The notes below the pieces were generated by a model that did no database searches, was not told the origin of the DNA, and saw only the letters and a list, made by a program, of their open reading frames with translations. Position numbers and translations under genes: made by a program. A stretch of 64,000 bases of DNA from Sphaerisporangium sp. TRM90804 (GTDB taxonomy: Bacteria; Actinomycetota; Actinomycetes; Streptosporangiales; Streptosporangiaceae): NCBI RefSeq assembly GCF_029846175.1, contig NZ_JARWAC010000015.1:124001-188000 (forward strand). The letters are read 5' to 3'. Numbering within the stretch: the first letter of the stretch is position 1; every line of letters begins with the position of its first letter. Of the stretch, positions 8,677 through 15,758 are shown piece after piece.

Positions 8677-9063
8677 ATGGCGACGGACAGGTTGTCGGGA
8701 TCGCTGGAACTCATCGGCACGGTGGCGTCGGTTCCGGTGGCGCGGGCCTTCGTCCGGGGGAGGCTCGGCTCGGGGCACCCCGCGTTGGACGACGTCATGC
8801 TGCTCGCCACGGAGCTCACGGCGAACGCCGTTCTGCATTCGGGCTCACGGCACGGCGGCCCCATCTGGGTGACGCTCTCGGAAAGCGATCACGCCATCAG
8901 GGTGAGCGTCAGAGACACCGGCTCCCCCGACCGTCCATACGTCTCCGGCGACCTCTGGAGCGAAGGCGGTCGCGGGCTCCTCCTGGTGGAGGAGATCTCC
9001 CAGCGCTGGGGCGTCACGGACGATCAGGCAGGGCGGACGGTGTGGTGTGAGGTGAAGTTCTGA
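8677..9063 (+). CDS. GHKL-type ATPase, anti-sigma/regulatory-kinase-like
   Basis: 128 residues with the HATPase_c_2 motifs: N-box LLATELTANAVLHS, G1-like RDTGSPDRP, and GGRGLLLVEEIS. Such short ATPases resemble the RsbW/SpoIIAB anti-sigma kinases and occur many times in actinomycetes beside XRE-DUF397 genes. The start at 8677 is favoured by GAGG six bases upstream; ATG 8614 would add 21 residues that do not fit the family. The last 50 bases overlap the convergent MFS gene. Confidence 0.82.
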   Translation: MATDRLSGSLELIGTVASVPVARAFVRGRLGSGHPALDDVMLLATELTANAVLHSGSRHGGPIWVTLSESDHAIRVSVRDTGSPDRPYVSGDLWSEGGRGLLLVEEISQRWGVTDDQAGRTVWCEVKF

Positions 9064-10369
9064 CCGGCTCGGGTGGTGGGGACGGGGCCGGGTTGAGGTG
9101 TCTCGCGAGGGCCAGGGAGCCGAGGACGGTGCAGGCGCCGGCGGCGGCTATGGCCAGGTGGGGTGGGATGAGTTCGGCGGCGGCGCCGGTCAGGGCGGCG
9201 CCGAGGCCCTGGGTGGTCATCTGGCCCGAGGTGAGCAGGCCGAACGCCTGGCCGCGTACGGCTTCGGGGACCACGTCCACGAAGCGGCGCTGGTAGCCCA
9301 GGCCGTAGGCGAGGCCTGTTCCGCTGAGCACGCCGATCACCATGCAGAGGACGACGCCGGGGGACGCGGCGAAGCCCAGCAGGGGGAGGCCGGCGAGGAC
9401 GGCCAGGGGCAGGGTGAGGCGCTCGCGCAGCGCCGGGGCGGCGAACCTGCCGACGACGAAGTTCCCCAGAGCCATCCCCGCCGCGAACGCGGCCAGGACG
9501 AGGCCCACCTGGGACGGGGCGCCGCGCTCGGTGAAGTACGGGACCACCACGGCCTCGGCCCCGGTCACGAACATGACCGGCACCCACGCGGCGAGCAGCA
9601 GGCCCCGGATGCGGCCGTCGGCCAGCAGCAGGCGGTTGACGCGCAGCGTGGCCCGCACGGGGTTGACCCGCGCCTCGGGCACGGGGGCGCGCGTCCGGCT
9701 CGTCCCGTGGCCCCCGACGCCGGTTCCCTGGCCGGGCAGCGGACCCGCGCCGTCGCCCGGCGCGGTCTCGGAGCGGGCGGGGCGGTCGGGGAGGCCGAAG
9801 CGGAGGAAGACGGCGCTGACCAGGGACAGGGCGGCGGTGAGGAGGAGGGCGCCGGTGGGGCCGGCGAGGGCCAGGAGGGCGCCTCCGGCGGCCAGGCCGG
9901 CGATCTGCGCGCCCGCGGCCGTGACCATCAGGACGGAACGGCCGAGCACGAACGCGTCCCCGGGCAGCAGGTCGGGCAGCACCGAGTTGCGCGCGGCGCC
10001 GAAGACCGGGGTGACCGCGCCCGTGGCGACCACGATGAGCAGCATCGCCCAGACCGGCAGCCCGGCGAAGCCCAGCAGCAGGCAGAGCGCGACCCGCACC
10101 AGCTCGCCGGCGACCATCAGGCGCCGGGGGCGCATCCGGTCGGCCAGCGACAGGAACAGCACCGCCCCGATGACGTACGGCAGGAACCCGCTCATCCAGG
10201 CCGCCGCCGACAGCCCCGCCGACCCCGTCCGGTCGTACACCAGTACCGAGAACGCCAGCATCTTCACGCTGTCGCCCATCACCATCAGCACGTAGCCGCC
10301 GAACAGCACGCGGAACTCACGAACCGCGAACACCTCGCCGAACGTCGCCCGCCTCGGGTCCCCCGTCAT
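9014..10369 (-). CDS. MFS transporter, 12-helix exporter type
   Basis: 451 residues, hydrophobic throughout, opening with FRVLFGGYVLMVMGDSVKML and a cytoplasmic loop of about 50 Pro/Gly-rich residues near the centre. It resembles the MFS_3 (enterobactin/macrolide exporter-like) branch. Its 3' end overlaps the convergent ATPase gene by 50 bases. It is divergent from an ArsR-like regulator gene at 10453 with a perfect inverted repeat between them, so it is probably an efflux pump under that regulator. Substrate unknown. Confidence 0.82.
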   Translation of the reverse strand: MTGDPRRATFGEVFAVREFRVLFGGYVLMVMGDSVKMLAFSVLVYDRTGSAGLSAAAWMSGFLPYVIGAVLFLSLADRMRPRRLMVAGELVRVALCLLLGFAGLPVWAMLLIVVATGAVTPVFGAARNSVLPDLLPGDAFVLGRSVLMVTAAGAQIAGLAAGGALLALAGPTGALLLTAALSLVSAVFLRFGLPDRPARSETAPGDGAGPLPGQGTGVGGHGTSRTRAPVPEARVNPVRATLRVNRLLLADGRIRGLLLAAWVPVMFVTGAEAVVVPYFTERGAPSQVGLVLAAFAAGMALGNFVVGRFAAPALRERLTLPLAVLAGLPLLGFAASPGVVLCMVIGVLSGTGLAYGLGYQRRFVDVVPEAVRGQAFGLLTSGQMTTQGLGAALTGAAAELIPPHLAIAAAGACTVLGSLALARHLNPAPSPPPEPVRTSPHTTPSALPDRP

Positions 10370-10417
10370 GGCACCTCCCGGAACGATGCTGGGGCACCGG
10401 GACCGCGCGGGGCTAAG

Positions 10418-10437
10418 CTTTCGTCCGCAGACGAAAG
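10418..10437. promoter_or_regulatory. Perfect 8+4+8 inverted repeat, candidate operator
   Basis: CTTTCGTC-CGCA-GACGAAAG lies between the divergent MFS (start 10369) and ArsR-like (10453) genes, 16 bases before the regulator's start codon. The arms match exactly. Its position fits an operator that controls both genes; assignment to the ArsR-like protein is inference. Confidence 0.65.
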
Positions 10438-10452
10438 GTCGTGGGACGAAGC

Positions 10453-11451
10453 ATGGGGTGGACGATCCGCATCGAGGTCGGGCCGCAGGACGTCATGGCC
10501 AGCCGGTTCGCCATCTCGCCGCTGATCGAGACCCTGCACGCCCTGCGGATCCTCTCCGGCTCCCATGAGGCCGGGGTGCTCCAGCCGTGGGCCGCGAGCA
10601 AGCGCGCCGTCTACGTGCGGCTGCTGCGCGAGCCGGGCATGGCCGCGCTCGTCACGCTGTTCCGCCGCGGCGCGTACAACGCCGACTTCACCGGCCCGCC
10701 GCCGTCCGGGGTGAACGTCGCGATCGAGGACGAGCTGGCGGTCGTCCGGGCCACTCCCCCGGCGCAGGCGCACGACGAGATCGCGAGGAACCTGGCCGGT
10801 CTGCCCGCGCCGCCGCCGGAGATCAGGGCGACGCTGGAGCGTCCCGACGTGGCGCAGGTGTTCGCCGACACCCTTGAGGCCGCGTGGCGCGAGATCCTCG
10901 CGCCCGACTGGCCGCGGTTCAAGGCGATCCTCGAACGTGACGTCGTGCGGCGCGCCGGGCGGCTGGCGACGTACGGGTGGAGCGCCGCCCTGGAGGACCT
11001 GAGCCCGCGCATCCGGCTGCGGACGGAGCGCGACCCGGCGCACATCGAGCTGCGCATGGACCACGCCGGCTCCGACGAGACACACCGGCTCGGCGGCCGG
11101 GGCCTGCTGTTCGTGCCGAGCGTGTGCGGCACCGGCGTCGGCGCCTACCTGGAGGACGCCTGGCCGTACGCGCTGGCCTACCCGGCCTGGGGCGTCGCCG
11201 TCCCCCCGGCGCGCAGGGACGGGCTGGCCCGGCTCATCGGGAAGACCCGGTCGGCGATCCTGCACGCCCTGCCCGCCACCACGACGCAGCTCGCGGCGCT
11301 GCTCACGCTCAGCGTGGGCGGCGCCGGCGACCACGTCGCCGCGCTTCGCGGCGCCGGCCTGATCAGCGGCACCAGGACGGGCCGCGCGGTGCTCTACCAC
11401 CGCACGGCCCTCGGCGAGGCACTGATCGGCGACCGGCCTGACGACGCCTGA
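10453..11451 (+). CDS. ArsR-like winged-helix regulator (DUF5937 type)
   Basis: 332 residues. The long N-terminal region (RFAISPLIETLHALRIL; HAAGVLQPW-like stretch) matches the DUF5937-type regulators paired with MFS exporters in actinomycetes, and the C-terminal part (LPATTTQLAALLTLSVGG, then HVAALRGAGLISGTRTGR) is an ArsR winged helix. ATG 10453 is used; GTG 10441 is a possible alternative. The gene is divergent from the MFS exporter, with a palindrome in between. The effector is unknown. Confidence 0.78.
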   Translation: MGWTIRIEVGPQDVMASRFAISPLIETLHALRILSGSHEAGVLQPWAASKRAVYVRLLREPGMAALVTLFRRGAYNADFTGPPPSGVNVAIEDELAVVRATPPAQAHDEIARNLAGLPAPPPEIRATLERPDVAQVFADTLEAAWREILAPDWPRFKAILERDVVRRAGRLATYGWSAALEDLSPRIRLRTERDPAHIELRMDHAGSDETHRLGGRGLLFVPSVCGTGVGAYLEDAWPYALAYPAWGVAVPPARRDGLARLIGKTRSAILHALPATTTQLAALLTLSVGGAGDHVAALRGAGLISGTRTGRAVLYHRTALGEALIGDRPDDA

Positions 11452-11485
11452 GCCGACGACGCCTGAGCCCGGCGACGCCTGAGCC
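11440..11485 (+). repeat. 15-bp tandem repeat, three copies, carrying the stop codon
   Basis: GACGACGCCTGAGCC occurs at 11440-11454 and 11455-11469, with a 16-base variant at 11470-11485. The first copy contains the TGA stop of the ArsR-like gene; the second repeats TGA in frame. Confidence 0.75.
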
Positions 11486-11497
11486 GGACGCCGGGGA

Positions 11498-12373
11498 TCA
11501 GCCCTTGAGTGCGCCCGCCATCAGGCCGCGCATGAAGAACCGGCCGAGCAGGACGTAGACCACCATCGTCGGCACCGAGGCTATGATCGCGGCGGCCATC
11601 TGCTGGCTGTACGGCACGGTCTGGGCACCGGCGATGTTGTTGAGCATCACCGTGGTCGGCCAGGACGTCGGGCCGGTGAGGAAGACCGCGAACAGGAAGT
11701 CGTTCCACATCGAGGTGAACTGCCAGATGATGACGACCGCGAACGCGGGCCCCGACACCGGCAGCACGATCGACCAGAACGTCCGCAGCATCCCCGCGCC
11801 GTCGACCCTGGACGCCTCCATCAGCTCGTCCGGGATCGTCACGTAGTAGTTCCTGAAGATCAGCGTGCAGATCGGGATGCCGTACACCACGTGCGCGAGC
11901 ACGAGCCCCGGGATGCCCCCGTACACGCCCAGCGTCACCATGAGCTGGACGAGCGGGATCATCACCCCCTGGTAGGGGATGAACATGCCGAACAGGAACA
12001 GCGTGAACACCAGGTCGGAGCCGGGGAACCGCCACTTGGACAGCACGAACCCGTTCATCGCGCCCAGCGCGGCCGAGATCAGCGCGCCGGGGACGGCCAG
12101 CAGGAAGCTGTTAGCGATGCCCGGCTTGAGCCGCTCCCATGCGACCTGCCACGCCTCGGTGGTCCACACCGAGGGCAGGCTCCACGCCTGGCTCGGGTCG
12201 GCCTCGCTCAGCGGCTTGAAGCTGGTCACCAGCAGCACGTACACCGGGATCAGGAAGACCACGATGAAGCCCAGCAGCAGCGTGAACCTGAGGTAGACGG
12301 GCCAGCGGGCCCGGCGGGGGGCCTTCGGGGCCTGGTTGCCCGCCCTGGGCGGGGCCGCGACGGCCGTGGTCAT
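11498..12373 (-). CDS. Carbohydrate ABC transporter permease (MalG type)
   Basis: 291 residues with about six membrane segments and the EAA loop EASRVDGAGMLRTFWSIVLP that docks on the ATPase. It is the second membrane subunit of a CUT1-type sugar importer. The ATG at 12373 shares ATGA with the stop of the MalF-type gene, so the pair is co-translated. No ATPase gene follows; in actinomycetes a shared ATPase (MsiK) encoded elsewhere commonly serves such systems, which is the likely case here. Confidence 0.9.
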   Translation of the reverse strand: MTTAVAAPPRAGNQAPKAPRRARWPVYLRFTLLLGFIVVFLIPVYVLLVTSFKPLSEADPSQAWSLPSVWTTEAWQVAWERLKPGIANSFLLAVPGALISAALGAMNGFVLSKWRFPGSDLVFTLFLFGMFIPYQGVMIPLVQLMVTLGVYGGIPGLVLAHVVYGIPICTLIFRNYYVTIPDELMEASRVDGAGMLRTFWSIVLPVSGPAFAVVIIWQFTSMWNDFLFAVFLTGPTSWPTTVMLNNIAGAQTVPYSQQMAAAIIASVPTMVVYVLLGRFFMRGLMAGALKG

Positions 12374-13257
12374 GAGCGCCTCTCTCTGCGGGCGTTCCAG
12401 ATCAGGTACGGCACGACGAAGACGGTCACCGACAGCACGATGTACGCGGCGATCGTCGCGCCCTTGGCCGGGTCGTGGGAGTCGAAGACGGCCACCCACA
12501 TGAAGACGGCGGGCACGTCGGTGATGATCTGCTTGCCGGACACCGACACGATCAGGTCGAAGACCTTGAGCGAGATGTGGCCGAGGATGATCAGGGCCGA
12601 CAGCGTGACCGGCCGCAGGAACGGCAGCACGACGTACCGGTAGACCTGCCACTCGCGGCAGCCGTCCACCCGGGCGGCCTCACGCAGCTCCTCGGGGACG
12701 CCGCGGAACCCGGCCAGGAACAACGCCATGACATATCCGGACATCTGCCAGATCGCTGGAATGGCCATGGCGGCCATCCCCCAGTCCTGGTCGCGGAACC
12801 ACGAGTTCTGCAGGAAGTCCAGGCCGAGGCCGTCGAACAGCCGGTTCAGCCCGACCGCCTGGTCGTCCTGGCCGCTGTTCATCAGCCACCGCCACACCAC
12901 GCCGGTGGCGACGAAGGAGATGGCCATCGGGAACAGGTAGATCGTGCGGAACCCGCCCTCGCCCCGGATGCCCTTCTCCATCAGGAAGGCCAGCAGCCAC
13001 CCGAGGATCAGCGCGCCGCCGACGAAGACCGCCGTGAAGACGATCGCGTGCCGGACGGAGATGCCCCAGCGCTCCTGGTCCCAGAGCGAGACGAAGTTCT
13101 CCAGCCCGACGAACTCACCGGTGGAGATCTCGTCGTGCTGGTCGGTCATGGCGAGCCGGAAGTTCCAGCCGAGCATGCCGTAGACGAAGACGGCTATCGC
13201 GATGATCGACGGCGTGACCAGGAGAAGCCCCGGCAGCCATCTGCGCACACGCGACAC
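12370..13257 (-). CDS. Carbohydrate ABC transporter permease (MalF type)
   Basis: 295 residues with about six membrane segments and the EAA motif EAARVDGCREWQVYRYVVLP. It pairs with the MalG-type subunit that overlaps its 3' end. The start is not certain: GTG 13257 has GGGGG six bases upstream, GTG 13263 is two codons earlier. A 13-bp hairpin separates it from the binding-protein gene. The sugar specificity cannot be read from sequence. Confidence 0.88.
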   Translation of the reverse strand: MSRVRRWLPGLLLVTPSIIAIAVFVYGMLGWNFRLAMTDQHDEISTGEFVGLENFVSLWDQERWGISVRHAIVFTAVFVGGALILGWLLAFLMEKGIRGEGGFRTIYLFPMAISFVATGVVWRWLMNSGQDDQAVGLNRLFDGLGLDFLQNSWFRDQDWGMAAMAIPAIWQMSGYVMALFLAGFRGVPEELREAARVDGCREWQVYRYVVLPFLRPVTLSALIILGHISLKVFDLIVSVSGKQIITDVPAVFMWVAVFDSHDPAKGATIAAYIVLSVTVFVVPYLIWNARRERRS

Positions 13258-13272
13258 GTACACCCCCAAGAA

Positions 13273-13303
13273 GGCTCGCGCCCGCTCCGGGCGGGCGCGA
13301 GCC
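13273..13303 (-). terminator. Intercistronic hairpin between binding-protein and permease genes
   Basis: GGCTCGCGCCCGC and GCGGGCGCGAGCC form a perfect 13-bp stem with a 5-base loop, in the 64-base gap after the binding-protein stop. There is no long T-run, and the permease ribosome site follows directly. It is likely a partial terminator or 3'-end stabiliser that lets the binding protein be made in excess. Confidence 0.65.
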
Positions 13304-13321
13304 GTACGGGAACCGGCTGGT

Positions 13322-14605
13322 TCACTGGTTGTTGGACTGGGCCGCCTCGGCGAGTGCCTGCTGGAGCTTTGCGGCGTCCTTGCTCTGCAGGAACAGGCCC
13401 ACCGCCTCGGTGATGGCCGTCTTCCAGGGGTCGTTGGCGACCACACCGTGCTGGAGGGAGCCGGCCAGCTTGCCGTTGGCCCACTGCTCCAGGTCCCACT
13501 TCAGGTAGTCGGTGTACAGCGCGCTGTCGGCGTCCTTGCGCGCCGGAATGGAGCCCTTCTTGGGGTTGAAGGCGTCCTGCCCCTCCTTGCTGGCCGCGAC
13601 CTTGAGCCAGGCCATGGCGCCTTCCTTGTTCGGGGCGCCCTTGGGCAGGGTGAAGCTGTCGGACAGCCACATGAACGTGCCATCGGTGCCCGGCGACGCC
13701 GCCCAGTCGAAGTCCTCCTTGGAGGTCTTGCCGAGCCCGCCGTCCGGAGGGTTGTGGAAGTAGCCGTAGGCCCAGTCGCCCATGATGTTGAACGCGGCGG
13801 CGCCGTCCGCGACCTGCTTGGCGGCGGGCTGCCAGTCGTCCTGGGGCGCTCCGGCGTACGACATGATCGTCTTGAAGTCGTTCAGCGCCTTGGTGACGGC
13901 CGCGCCCGACCAGTCGGCGCCCTTGGCCCACAGGCCGTTGTAGGCGTCGGTGCCCATGGAGCCGAGCATCACGCTCTCGAGCAGGTGGACGACCGTCCAC
14001 TCAGAGCCGATGGACAGCGGGATCTTCCCGGTCTTCTTGACGGCCTCCAGCGCCGTGACGAACTCCTCGATCGTCTTGGGCGCCCCGGCCACCCCGGCTT
14101 CCTTGAGGATCTCGGGGTTGAACCACAGGACGTTGGACCGGTGGATGTTCACCGGCACCGAGTAGACGTTCCCCTCGTAGGTGATCTGGTCGACGAGCTG
14201 CTGCGGGAAGACGTCCTTGAGCTTCAGCTCGTCGTAGAGGGCGTTCAGCGGCTCCAGCTTGCCGGCCTTGATGTAGCCCTGCAGCTCGGCTCCGGCGTGC
14301 CCCTGGAAGGTGTCCGGCGGCTGGTTGGCCTGCAGCTTGCTGGACAGCAGAGCCCGCGCCTTGTCCCCCGAGCCGCCCGCGACGGCGGCGTCGAAGAAGG
14401 TCAGGTCGGGGTTCTGCTTCTGGAAGATGTCCCTCATGGCCTTCAGGCCGTCGGCCTCGCCGGGGCCCGTCCACCATGAGAAGACCTCGACCTGCTTCTT
14501 CGCCGTGCCGCCGCCGGTCGCCTGCTCCGTGCCGCCGCCACAGGCGGCGAGGGAGAGCATGCCCGCCACGGTGACCGCGACGGCCGACATCCACCGTCGT
14601 CGCAT
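13322..14605 (-). CDS. Sugar-binding lipoprotein of ABC importer
   Basis: 427 residues. The signal sequence ends in a lipobox (SLAACGGG), so the mature protein is a membrane-anchored extracellular lipoprotein. The body is a type-1 solute-binding protein (EVFSWWTGPGEADGLKAM; FNIMGDWAYGYF), as in CUT1 sugar importers. ATG 14605 is preferred because AAGGA lies eight bases away; ATG 14611 would have it too close. It is the first gene of the operon with the two permeases and sits downstream of a LacI-type palindrome. Confidence 0.9.
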   Translation of the reverse strand: MRRRWMSAVAVTVAGMLSLAACGGGTEQATGGGTAKKQVEVFSWWTGPGEADGLKAMRDIFQKQNPDLTFFDAAVAGGSGDKARALLSSKLQANQPPDTFQGHAGAELQGYIKAGKLEPLNALYDELKLKDVFPQQLVDQITYEGNVYSVPVNIHRSNVLWFNPEILKEAGVAGAPKTIEEFVTALEAVKKTGKIPLSIGSEWTVVHLLESVMLGSMGTDAYNGLWAKGADWSGAAVTKALNDFKTIMSYAGAPQDDWQPAAKQVADGAAAFNIMGDWAYGYFHNPPDGGLGKTSKEDFDWAASPGTDGTFMWLSDSFTLPKGAPNKEGAMAWLKVAASKEGQDAFNPKKGSIPARKDADSALYTDYLKWDLEQWANGKLAGSLQHGVVANDPWKTAITEAVGLFLQSKDAAKLQQALAEAAQSNNQ

Positions 14606-14669
14606 TTCCATGGTCCTTCCAGGTTGGGAGGGCTGTACACGCACGCCCGTCCCCTGATCCGGCCATGTG

Positions 14670-14683
14670 TGACAACGTTGTCA
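14670..14683. promoter_or_regulatory. LacI-family operator (perfect 14-bp palindrome)
   Basis: TGACAACGTTGTCA is a perfect palindrome with the central CG typical of LacI/GalR-family operators, 65 bases upstream of the sugar-binding-protein start. It probably represses the importer operon without its sugar. No LacI-family gene is present in this window. Confidence 0.7.
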
Positions 14684-15484
14684 GTAGGCAATCAAGCCAC
14701 CTCACGACCCGGCCGTCAAGGGTGGTGAAATAACGTCTCCATATAGCCCACGGCGGCGGCCGGGAGGCGAGCCCGGGCCGCGTGCATCAGCGGGAGACGC
14801 CGCGGCCCGGGCTCACGGGCCGCGCGACCCGGGCTCGGTCTCCACCCCTCCGAGGCGACCTCACCGTGTCGTGCAAGGCCACGCGGCGTCCTGGGCGCGC
14901 ATGGCGCGATGGGACCGCCCGGCAGGGCCATCACCAAGTGTCACATCCAAGGAACGCAGCGCGCCGGAATCATGCCCGATTCGCATCCTCGCTTGTGAAG
15001 TGTGTTGATCATGCCAGTAAATGCGAAGGTGTTCGGCGATATCTCCCGATGAGTGAAGCGAGGGGTCAAGCGCCGCTGAACGTTTTACTTGTCGGATACC
15101 CGGGATACCCCTGATTAACATCTTCCGTAAATATGATCACATTGGCTACTCTGCTGTGATCATACGTACGAACGGCGCTCCGCTGACGTAGTCCGCTCGG
15201 GTGATGGCACGTTCCGCACCGAGCCGGTCCACGGGCAGGGCCCGGCGCTCCGGCGGCGGGAGACGGCTTTGACGCACGACGCGGACCCCTTCCCCGCATC
15301 AGGCACCCGGGCGGGCCGACTTCAAGTGCCAACCCACGGCCCGGTTTCGGCCTGTCCTTTATATACAAGCGGTGATCAACAGAGCCCAGGTTCGTCGTCC
15401 GCCGTCACGGAAGGTAAGCTTCCACGAGCACCGGCTCCGAGGACGCTTTCCGGGCCGGTGGAGCACTCACCTCGGGAGACTCGG
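14684..15484. other. 800-bp gap without a convincing gene; palindrome-rich
   Basis: The open frames here lack good starts or codon bias. The stretch 15000-15170 is locally AT-richer than the surroundings. It contains two adjacent GGATACCC(G/C) units (15094-15111), a 9-bp inverted repeat (15132-15164) and several TGATCA hexamers. It could hold promoters or a small RNA, but none can be proven by eye. Confidence 0.5.
15132..15164. promoter_or_regulatory. 9-bp inverted repeat with 15-base spacer
   Basis: TATGATCAC and GTGATCATA are exact reverse complements separated by 15 bases. The sequence TGATCA recurs at 15006-15011 and 15373-15378, giving four sites within 375 bases. It could be a dimer/tetramer operator or a hairpin; no regulator can be assigned. 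Confidence 0.5.
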
Positions 15485-15631
15485 ATGGAGACCGTCGACC
15501 TGGAAGATCTGGGCCTCGAACTCCTTCTCATCGCCGCACTGCACGATGAGGCGGAGCGCCTTGCCTCCGAGCTTCCCGAACCCGCCACCCCCGCCAAACG
15601 GTGCCGCGGCTCGCGGCGTCAAGGGCTCTGA
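15485..15631 (+). CDS. Candidate small peptide (48 aa) before ABC exporter
   Basis: An ATG frame preceded by CGGGAGA encodes an acidic, leucine-rich amphipathic N-terminal half (VDLEDLGLELLLIAALHDEA) and a short basic C-terminal tail with one cysteine (KRCRGSRRQGL). G/C at the third codon position is only about 70 percent, below the neighbours. It lies 127 bases upstream of an ABC exporter gene. It has the look of a small leader-like peptide, but it lacks a Ser/Thr/Cys-rich core, and it may be chance. Confidence 0.35.
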   Translation: METVDLEDLGLELLLIAALHDEAERLASELPEPATPAKRCRGSRRQGL

Positions 15632-15674
15632 GCTCGAAAGCCCTCAATCCGGCGACGCGCGCATGTTGGCGAAT

Positions 15675-15687
15675 CGCAATAATTGCG
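15675..15687. promoter_or_regulatory. Perfect 13-bp palindrome upstream of ABC exporter
   Basis: CGCAAT-A-ATTGCG is a 6+1+6 perfect inverted repeat, 72 bases upstream of the exporter start. A TGTAAACT element that could serve as a -10 box follows at about 15724-15731. Regulator unknown. Confidence 0.45.
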
Positions 15688-15758
15688 GCTTTCATCTAAA
15701 ACAGCAGTCTTTTGCTCGCTCGCTGTAAACTGTCGGTGGCAGCGTTCACACTTCGAAC

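Noticed and set aside
14716-15368. Several 70-110 codon frames between the sugar importer and exporter
   Set aside because: None has a good ribosome site, codon bias or recognisable sequence.
15485-15631. Lanthipeptide precursor
   Set aside because: Only one cysteine and few Ser/Thr residues lie in the C-terminal part, and no lanthionine synthetase gene is present.
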